The position numbers and the translations under genes were made by a program. The notes below the pieces were generated by a model. That model made no database searches. It was given only the letters and a program-made list of their open reading frames with translations, and was not told where the DNA came from. Of a DNA stretch of 9,368 bases, positions 1-6,432 are shown one piece after another. Numbering within the stretch: the first letter of the stretch is position 1; each line of letters begins with the position of its first letter. Origin of the DNA: Bacteroidota bacterium (GTDB taxonomy: Bacteria; Bacteroidota; Bacteroidia; Flavobacteriales; Weeksellaceae); the NCBI GenBank assembly GCA_023419095.1, contig JAEZYN010000008.1, positions 1 to 9,368 of the forward strand. Reading direction: 5' to 3'.

Positions 1-1511
1 CGATATACGTAATTAGAATAATCGTGTTTACTTTCAAATTCCTCAGTTAAAACATCATTCTTTGGAGTTTGAGGTAATATATGTTCAATTTGTAAATTAT
101 ACAGATAATCTTTTCCTTTTATCGGAAAATTAGATTTCGATAATATTGTATTCTCAATCATCCCTAATACATATCTTTCTCTGTAAAGTGGACTATAATG
201 ATAGTGAGTTAAAGTTGGGAATTTAATTAAAAATTCACCTAACCTTTCTTTGATATAAGGTACCATATTTTGTTCAATAACTTCTGCGACCTCATCAATA
301 GTATTTTTATTTCGGAGTTTTATTGCCCATCTGGTAAATTGGTTTTCATTGTTTTTAGCCTGAATCCCTAAACTCACACTGTAAAAAAAGAAACTTTCTA
401 TTTGCTTGCCTAAATATTCAATAACATCTGTGGTTGCGCTATCATTAAGTGCCATCAATAGGATTAGATGTTGTCTCGATTTATATTTATTAATAAATCC
501 TATGTTGGTAATATTAGGATATTCTCCTCCGTCTTTTACTAATTCTGTTGCAATAACTAAATCCGAATATCTTTTAGACATTTTTTTTAACTCCTTAGCA
601 AAAATAAGTGGTTGAGTTTCATACTTAGTATCATTTTTACCCCTTTCAGATAAAAACCATTTGTAAATATCATCTTCTCTTAGAATTCCATCATAGTATC
701 TGGACATTAAAAAATATCTAAGAAATCGTAAAGGCGTATTGTCTTCTTTACACTTTTGAAGATTATGGACTATATCTTTCCAAATATCCTTAATGTTATT
801 AAAATCTGCAGGTTTAGCTTTACTAAACAAAAGATTTTTCACCAAATCCATTGCATTGAGCCCAGCTCCCCTTTGATTAATTGTTTCGAAAATCTTTAAT
901 GCACTACTCAGATTTTTTGATTCGATTAGAACTAATTCTATTTTGGTAAGAAAATATTTTGCGTAGTTGGTTATTGCCTCGACGCTATCATTTAAATAAG
1001 TTTCTAAATGATTCTTGATTTTGTAATAGGCTTGCTCCATCTTAATAATCGAAGGAGACTTCAAATCATTAAAATCTGTTTTAGAAATTAATGATTCCAA
1101 ATAACCTTTACTCTCTTCATACTGCAATTCTAACCTCATTTGAATTTCATCACTATCCATATCAAAATCAGATAGAAGTTCTTCAATATTTTTAAGATAT
1201 TGCTCTTGCTTTCTGTCTAAATCAACTTCTTGTAATAAATCACGAAAGGCACATAAAGTGAGAATTATTGTAGTAAGTCTCTGTTGCCCATCTATAACAT
1301 CAAACTTTTCTTTATTAGCTACAATAATTATTGACCCAATGAAATAACCTTTTTGTTTTGTTACGTCTTCATCGTATTCATTATCGATATCTATAAGAAA
1401 CTGTTCTACCTGATCTTCTGGTTTCCAAACGTATTCTCTTTGATAATCTGGGACTATAAAAAAATAATCCTTTAATTTTGATATACTTTTTACTTCTGCT
1501 TTTATTTCCAT
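1..1511 (-). CDS. GmrSD-family DUF262/DUF1524 protein, C-terminus beyond window
   Basis: A 503-codon frame opens with ATG at 1511 and runs off the left edge without a stop. The N-terminal DUF262 domain (ParB/sulfiredoxin-like NTPase fold) has IVPDYQREYVW (19-29), YFIGSIII (56-63) and VIDGQQRLTT (72-81), the family's nucleotide-handling motif. FETINQRGAGLNAMDLVKN follows at 208-226. Near the edge, IEHILPQTP with His477 is the opening of the DUF1524 His-Me (HNH-type) nuclease motif; its later Asn and His would lie outside the window. DUF262 plus DUF1524 in one chain is the organisation of GmrSD/BrxU-type type IV restriction enzymes, which cut modified phage DNA using NTPs. Some DUF262 proteins act in other defence settings, so the substrate is unproven. 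It starts 23 bases after the DUF4917 remnant and has no clear ribosome site. Confidence 0.92.
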   Translation of the reverse strand, partial: MEIKAEVKSISKLKDYFFIVPDYQREYVWKPEDQVEQFLIDIDNEYDEDVTKQKGYFIGSIIIVANKEKFDVIDGQQRLTTIILTLCAFRDLLQEVDLDRKQEQYLKNIEELLSDFDMDSDEIQMRLELQYEESKGYLESLISKTDFNDLKSPSIIKMEQAYYKIKNHLETYLNDSVEAITNYAKYFLTKIELVLIESKNLSSALKIFETINQRGAGLNAMDLVKNLLFSKAKPADFNNIKDIWKDIVHNLQKCKEDNTPLRFLRYFLMSRYYDGILREDDIYKWFLSERGKNDTKYETQPLIFAKELKKMSKRYSDLVIATELVKDGGEYPNITNIGFINKYKSRQHLILLMALNDSATTDVIEYLGKQIESFFFYSVSLGIQAKNNENQFTRWAIKLRNKNTIDEVAEVIEQNMVPYIKERLGEFLIKFPTLTHYHYSPLYRERYVLGMIENTILSKSNFPIKGKDYLYNLQIEHILPQTPKNDVLTEEFESKHDYSNYVY

Positions 1512-1534
1512 ATTAATATTAAATAATTTGTGTT

Positions 1535-2051
1535 TTATCTCCAAATATTTGCTGTCTGCGCATTATAAACATTTACCTTACAATCAAACTTACCTTGTAT
1601 ATTCTTGATATGTTCTAAATCTGCTTCAGAATAAACTCCAATATAAATACTAAATAGTTTTTCTCCAGACTGTGCACCACGCAATGAAGCTTTATTTACA
1701 GCGTCAATAATATGTTCATCATATTCACCAAAATTGAAACCGAAAGAAACCAAAGAACCTGTAATTTTAGACAAGCTCTCGTAACAGAATGTCAAATATC
1801 TATTATGGTAAATATGATTAAGCTTCTCAGTTCCGTTTCCTGCTGTGACAAATATTGGATATTCTTTATTATCCATCAATAAAATCATAAAGGGCATTAT
1901 AGGAAAATATTTTATGGTCGTACGCCATACTAAAACCATTTCCCATTATTAAATGCTTGGGGTAAGGTCTCTTATTTAGTTTTTTAATAACTGATTGATA
2001 ATCTTGAAGATCATCAAATTTGAAATCTTTAGGAATGTTGTCTTTTGCCAT
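1535..2051 (-). pseudogene. DUF4917 (SIR2-like) gene remnant with internal deletion
   Basis: Two fragments in different frames match the two ends of one DUF4917 protein. The head (2051-1869, 60 codons) carries KHLIMGNGFSMAY with GNGFS at 37-41 and then FSYNALYDFID, typical of residues about 30-60 in the family. The tail (open 1939-1535, homologous from about DNKEYPIFV onward) carries the late YPIFV, KLNHIYHNRYLTFCY and FGFNFGEYDEHI motifs and the usual ending NVYNAQTANIWR. Full-length relatives are roughly 300-350 residues. About 150 or more central residues are missing, including the segments normally between these motifs, and the join is out of frame. This is a deletion, not a simple one-base sequencing error. 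DUF4917 shares its GNGFS and C-terminal motif layout with SIR2-like proteins, some of which are NAD-depleting defence effectors; that role is inferred. The remnant starts 24 bases after the nuclease gene. The tail could in principle be translated from an internal ATG, but it lacks the nucleotide-binding head. Confidence 0.85.
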
Positions 2052-2075
2052 AAGTTAATTTTCGTTTCTTGGTTA

Positions 2076-2753
2076 TCATTTTAAGTTTATATCCTTCTTC
2101 AATTTCTCTCTAATAATCTTCTCATCCTCCTCTTTATTCCTCAACAAACGCTTCCCTTTCCTATGTCCAAATTCCGAATAATCAAACTCGATTAATTCCA
2201 ATTCATTTTTGGGAATTTCTGTCCTGCGCAATTCATCATATTTCTTTCTCTGTTCGCCTCTGCTTATTCCTGAAGAAGTCACTCTTTTATCAAAAAATGC
2301 GACCGCTTCTGTATGTTGCTTTTCCCGATACTCTATGACCAATTTCAGAGTCGGATAATAAATATCAACCGGAAGCTTTGTTCCCGAATCTCCTCTCAAA
2401 AAATCAAATCGATATTGTCGCAGACCTTTCAAACCCAGAACTTCATCGCAAATATCTAAGATGTATGCTTCATCGCTATTACCTCTTTTGGTCACTCTTT
2501 GAGCTTTATTTGCTTTGAGAGTAGACTTATCAAACGTTTTATTACTTGATAAACTTTCTTCAATAGTTACGACACTAAGAAAATCCGCAACGGTATATCC
2601 ATTTCCAATACCTGATTCCCGAGCGTAGAATCCCAGATTGCGAATCTTTTGCCTTATTCCTTTCTGCTTTACAGAATCTGATTTTAGTTTTTGCTCAATA
2701 AGCAATATGATTTGCTCAGCTTCTTCTTTTGTGAAAATAGATTTTCCTTTCAT
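2076..2753 (-). CDS. Putative PD-(D/E)XK (Vsr/DUF559-like) nuclease
   Basis: This 225-residue protein probably cuts DNA. Residues about 93-195 have the layout of Vsr/DUF559-type PD-(D/E)XK nucleases. A helix carrying Glu95 comes first, then FDFLRGDSG, then LPVDIYYPTLKLVIEYREKQH. In that stretch Asp130 and Glu141 would bind metal, and Gln146-His147 recall the QH of this group. A basic helix (RGEQRKKYDELRR) and LELIEFDYSEF follow, like the last helix and strand of the core. The expected Lys after Glu is replaced by Arg143, so activity is not certain. Residues about 28-62 (GIRQKIRNLGFYARESG, then YTVADFL) look like a small helical, possibly DNA-binding, head. The C-terminal 25 residues are highly charged. 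Its ATG overlaps the stop of the glycosylase-like gene in an ATGA, which implies translational coupling and a shared pathway. The nuclease class is inferred from motifs only. Confidence 0.65.
   Translation of the reverse strand: MKGKSIFTKEEAEQIILLIEQKLKSDSVKQKGIRQKIRNLGFYARESGIGNGYTVADFLSVVTIEESLSSNKTFDKSTLKANKAQRVTKRGNSDEAYILDICDEVLGLKGLRQYRFDFLRGDSGTKLPVDIYYPTLKLVIEYREKQHTEAVAFFDKRVTSSGISRGEQRKKYDELRRTEIPKNELELIEFDYSEFGHRKGKRLLRNKEEDEKIIREKLKKDINLK
2750..2753 (-). promoter_or_regulatory. ATGA stop/start overlap coupling two genes
   Basis: On the minus strand the bases read ATGA. The TGA ends the glycosylase-like gene and the ATG starts the nuclease-like gene. This four-base overlap is the usual sign of translational coupling and of products made in fixed ratio. 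It supports treating the two proteins as partners and supports the chosen start of the nuclease gene. Confidence 0.85.
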
Positions 2754-3403
2754 AAGCTATCAGTTGTTTTTAGATGATTTCCAAAAATGAACAAAAACTG
2801 CTCAATCTGCTCTCCACTTACCTTATATTGCTCTGAAAGCTGACTCATTATTTGAAGATAAGCGCCATACATCTTCACCGAATTATACTGAGATATTTCC
2901 GAAAGTGGTTTAAATTCAGTAAAAACGTTATTTTTAAAAACACGAATCAAACGCTCATCCAAGATCAACGCCGGCACACCATCAAATTTAAAATCACGAA
3001 AATAAAGCAGTTTAGAATAAGTAGCTAAGCCTAATCCCTCGATTTTATTGAGTTTGCCTTGTAACTCAGACAAATCATCTTTCTTTAAAAAAGCTCTGTC
3101 TGGAACACTTAAAATCTCTGATAAAGTATTGATATTTTTATAAATATTCTCAAAGTTTTTCCCACGCATCCCTTTTGGGTAGCCCCACAAAATTGTTTTT
3201 AGGATAAACGATTCTATATTATTGGTATTGTGTACATCATTACGGCTTAAACAGATACTATCAGAACCCTTAAATATTTCTTGAAAATGAATATCTGAAA
3301 GACTCTTCTGCCAATTGCTTGCTTTAATTGTAAAAGATTGGTCTGCCACTGGAAGAGCTTGGATAAGATGAGTGTAATTATTTATTGACATAAATCGTAT
3401 CAT
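2750..3403 (-). CDS. OGG/HhH-GPD DNA-glycosylase-fold protein
   Basis: This 217-residue protein resembles helix-hairpin-helix DNA glycosylases of the OGG/HhH-GPD type, which flip and excise damaged or modified bases. The hairpin is IEGLGLATYSKLLYF (121-135). It is followed by VPALILDERLIRVF (143-156), in which Asp149 sits where the catalytic Asp is expected. The tail has EQFLFIFGNHLK, like the closing helix of this group. The position of the catalytic Lys of bifunctional OGG1 is occupied by Ala127 (GLGLATY against GVGTKVA in OGG1). It would therefore be a monofunctional glycosylase, or a protein that binds without cutting. The ATG at 3403 is 8 bases after the ATPase stop; a second ATG in frame at 3391 is equally possible because neither has a clear ribosome site. 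Its stop overlaps the next start. The Bacteroidota-like base composition is less AT-rich than that of the ATPase gene. The fold is likely; the activity is inferred. Confidence 0.68.
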   Translation of the reverse strand: MIRFMSINNYTHLIQALPVADQSFTIKASNWQKSLSDIHFQEIFKGSDSICLSRNDVHNTNNIESFILKTILWGYPKGMRGKNFENIYKNINTLSEILSVPDRAFLKKDDLSELQGKLNKIEGLGLATYSKLLYFRDFKFDGVPALILDERLIRVFKNNVFTEFKPLSEISQYNSVKMYGAYLQIMSQLSEQYKVSGEQIEQFLFIFGNHLKTTDSL

Positions 3404-3411
3404 TACTTAAC

Positions 3412-6400
3412 TTATCGAGTGAGATTAAATTCTTTGAATTCATCACCTAAAAACTCAAACTTCTTTCTAAAGAGTGAAGAAAATTTCTTATTTGCTGTAG
3501 CAAAAAATATTTGCTTCTTTTCTTTAACAATGAAATATCTTAAAAAATCTAAGAATGATAAAGCATTAAAATCATCAATGAAAGTCACGGGATCATCAAA
3601 AATCAGAACGTTAGGGCCATTTTCTAATTTTCTATTTAAACTGATAAAAATCGATAAAACTAAAGCTGCTCTCTGTCCTGTACTAATTTGTGAGATTTCA
3701 TATTGTCTACCATCTTTTACCAAGACTAATTTATTAGACAGATATTCAATATTTTCAAACTCTTTTGGAGAATGTATTGTTGTGAAAATATCCTTTATTT
3801 CATTCAAGTTATTTCTGAAGAAATCCTCTAATGTTACATCTTCACTATTATTACTTAATTTATCTAATGTTTCAACAGCTTCATTTAATCTACTATTTAA
3901 ACTTTTTAAACTAGGCAAAGAATTTTGAATTTCTTCATTTGAGGTTAAAAGTTTTTTTATTTCGTTCTGACTATTTTGGATTAGGCGGAATGTATCTAAG
4001 TTTTTGCTTAAAAGTTCTAAATCTTTAGACACATCAATGATATTTTTATCACTTGGAATATCTAAATAGCGATTTAAATTTTCAAAGCTGAAACTCAATG
4101 AATCGACTACATTATCATTTGATTTAATGATTTCTTCAATTTTATCAAAACTATCAGTATATGATGATAGTTTTAGTGCCTCATTTAAATCTTTAATTAA
4201 TTTATCATTATTAACTTTGTAATTCTCAATTTCACTAGTACTTTTATTTATTTGATTTTTAAGAATATCTATAATCTTAATTATTTCTTCTTTACTTAAA
4301 ATATCAACATTTGGGTATGCCGTTTGTAATCCCAATTTTAAGGTAGAAAACTCAGAAATAGACCCACTTATACTATTTAAATGGAAGTAAAGTTTATCAT
4401 ATGTTTCTTTTTCGGATAAGACTTGTTTTTCTTTATTTATCCTATCCTCGATGCTTTTGTTAATTTGAGACAAATCTAAATCTCTGTAGTTATTTAAAAA
4501 GTTTGAAACTACAAATTCATATTGCTTTAAGTTTTTGATTTCAATTTCTATATGTAATATTTCCTTACTTAGTTTTTCTAGTGTCTGATATTTAACATTT
4601 AAAATGCTTTTCAGATTATCATTTTCAAAATTGCCTTCCAGTTTTAATAAAAGTTCAGAATATGTTATTTCTTGCTCGCATAACGGACAACTATTGGAAT
4701 GATGATTATGATTTAAAATTTCTTTTCCAATATTCCTTAGTTCGGTTATTAATTTTTCATTTTTTGAAAAACCTTGCTGCAATATTTCATATTCTCCTTT
4801 TAGTTCCTTGTGAGACTGATTTTTAGTATTTAACAATATTTCTTTGGACGAAATTAATTCAGGAAGGTATTTCTTTTCTTCAGATAATTTTAGAATATCT
4901 AATTGTAAATCACTTAAATCTTTAAGCGTTTTTATAATTGAAAGTTGAACTTCAATTCTTTTGTAATTTATATCTAAATTTTCAATTTTTGAACACTCTT
5001 CAATTTCTAAATATTTGTAAAACGCATTAATTTTTGAAAGAATATTTTCGTTTTTTTGTCTATCAAGAGTAATTTCATTTGATTTTTCAAAATTCAAATT
5101 AAAAACTTTCTTATTTTCTGTCACTAAGTTTTTACGAAATTCAACAACACCTTTAACCTCTTTAAACCTATTATAATTTGTTATTTTTTTAGATAAAATA
5201 AAGTCTAATTCATTTTTAATTTCATTAACAAATAAACCTGAAACTGAATAATTAGATTCGTCATAAGTAGCTTTATAACCAAGGCTGAAAATGTTTGATT
5301 TAATATTTCCTTTTAATTCATTAAAATTTTCACTGTTTTTTAAATCACTAATACGCTCTTGGTTTTTCTTTAATTCATCTGATTTTTGACTAATTTCTTT
5401 GGATGTTTTATTTAATTCAGTCCGAAGCCTTGGTCGGATTTTTTCAATCTTATCTTTTAAAACTGTAAATTCCTCACCTAAAATAATTTGCTTTAATGAC
5501 TCATTTATTACACCAGAATCTTCGGCATTTGAAAACTGATGAGCAGCATCTGTATTAAAAAAATTAAATTGATTGAAGGATTCGAAAGTTCGATTTACTT
5601 GTTCAGAAAGACGTCTATTATACCACTTGTTACCTCTTTCTTTATAGATTCTATTATTATGAGAATATGTATCTTTTATATCATCGTTTAGAATTGCGGT
5701 GATAGAATTAGGGACTTCATCTTTACGATTATTACGCTGAGATTTTCCTGTAAGTATCAATTCTATAGATTCTAATAAGCTAGTTTTTCCCACACCATTT
5801 GAACCAGTAAATAAATTCACAGCGCCAAAATTGAATTCTCGCTGTTGAGGAAATGGTCTGTATTCATCACTTAAGCTTATTGAATTTATTTTTTTTACTA
5901 CAGGAATATGATCTAAACTTCTTTCTACTCTTTGAATAATTGCTGATGATTTACCATTTAGAAAATTTCTAATTATACTATCATTTGATGCTGGACTGTA
6001 CAACTCTTGCAATCCAACTTTGTTTAATTTAGTTTTCCAGTCGGAAGTAATATCAGGTAGCTCACTACCTCTTGATGCTTCTAATTTAAAATAATCTAGA
6101 AACTCCTTATCAGTAAAAATTAATTTGCGAGCATACTTATCATCGGTAAGAATCCTGAATTTCAATTCATCAGAAACATTGCTGTTAATAAATAACAAAT
6201 AAATGTTCCATTGAAGCGTTTCTTCTTGATTGTAAAACTCCTCTGCCAAATATTTATCTTGTAATTCTTCAAATTCCTCTTCTGAAATTTTCTGATTAAA
6301 ATTTAAATAGTAAATACCTGCAGGTTTGTCATTGATTTTTAATTGCCCTTTATAAAGTTCATTCTCTACCAATTTAAAATCAGTAAAAAATTGTTGAGAG

Positions 6401-6426
6401 TGTTCTATTAACTGTAGTCTATTCAT
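3412..6426 (-). CDS. Rad50/SMC-like AAA ATPase with zinc-hook motif and N-terminal extension
   Basis: This 1004-residue ATPase has the split nucleotide-binding domain of Rad50/SMC proteins. Walker A is GSNGVGKT (208-215). About 650 residues rich in Lys, Glu, Leu, Ile and Asn follow, as in an antiparallel coiled coil. Near its middle lies CPLC (580-583), the CxxC of a Rad50-type zinc hook. The C-terminal lobe has STGQR (915-919) as ABC signature and LIFDDP (Asp944, Asp945) as Walker B, then FIDD as a D-loop. DDP replaces the commoner DEP; this also occurs in AAA_13-type proteins such as RloC. Unlike Rad50, about 200 residues precede Walker A, including WNIYLLF and ILTDDKYARKLIF (92-104), which may be a sensing or partner-binding domain. 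I see no nuclease domain, so the two small downstream genes probably supply DNA processing. The ATG lies 6 bases past the upstream stop, next to AAAGAT, without a strong ribosome site. Confidence 0.92.
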   Translation of the reverse strand: MNRLQLIEHSQQFFTDFKLVENELYKGQLKINDKPAGIYYLNFNQKISEEEFEELQDKYLAEEFYNQEETLQWNIYLLFINSNVSDELKFRILTDDKYARKLIFTDKEFLDYFKLEASRGSELPDITSDWKTKLNKVGLQELYSPASNDSIIRNFLNGKSSAIIQRVERSLDHIPVVKKINSISLSDEYRPFPQQREFNFGAVNLFTGSNGVGKTSLLESIELILTGKSQRNNRKDEVPNSITAILNDDIKDTYSHNNRIYKERGNKWYNRRLSEQVNRTFESFNQFNFFNTDAAHQFSNAEDSGVINESLKQIILGEEFTVLKDKIEKIRPRLRTELNKTSKEISQKSDELKKNQERISDLKNSENFNELKGNIKSNIFSLGYKATYDESNYSVSGLFVNEIKNELDFILSKKITNYNRFKEVKGVVEFRKNLVTENKKVFNLNFEKSNEITLDRQKNENILSKINAFYKYLEIEECSKIENLDINYKRIEVQLSIIKTLKDLSDLQLDILKLSEEKKYLPELISSKEILLNTKNQSHKELKGEYEILQQGFSKNEKLITELRNIGKEILNHNHHSNSCPLCEQEITYSELLLKLEGNFENDNLKSILNVKYQTLEKLSKEILHIEIEIKNLKQYEFVVSNFLNNYRDLDLSQINKSIEDRINKEKQVLSEKETYDKLYFHLNSISGSISEFSTLKLGLQTAYPNVDILSKEEIIKIIDILKNQINKSTSEIENYKVNNDKLIKDLNEALKLSSYTDSFDKIEEIIKSNDNVVDSLSFSFENLNRYLDIPSDKNIIDVSKDLELLSKNLDTFRLIQNSQNEIKKLLTSNEEIQNSLPSLKSLNSRLNEAVETLDKLSNNSEDVTLEDFFRNNLNEIKDIFTTIHSPKEFENIEYLSNKLVLVKDGRQYEISQISTGQRAALVLSIFISLNRKLENGPNVLIFDDPVTFIDDFNALSFLDFLRYFIVKEKKQIFFATANKKFSSLFRKKFEFLGDEFKEFNLTR

Positions 6427-6432
6427 ATCTTT

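Noticed and set aside
406..615. Plus-strand open frame of 69 codons
   Set aside because: It is antisense to the continuous DUF262/DUF1524 frame and has no family features.
1542..1551. Perfect 10-base palindrome CAAATATTTG near the start of the DUF262 gene
   Set aside because: It is short, AT-rich and inside the tail of the DUF4917 remnant. Such palindromes are expected by chance here, and no second copy or promoter motif is placed around it.
1535..1939. Tail fragment as an independent small gene
   Set aside because: Its first residues before about DNKEYPIFV do not match the family, and the preceding fragment supplies the missing head in another frame. A broken single gene explains both.
3419..3928. 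Plus-strand open frame of 169 codons
   Set aside because: It lies opposite the conserved Walker B and signature end of the ATPase gene, and its product is low-complexity Ser/Leu/Phe/Lys. It is a shadow of the real gene.
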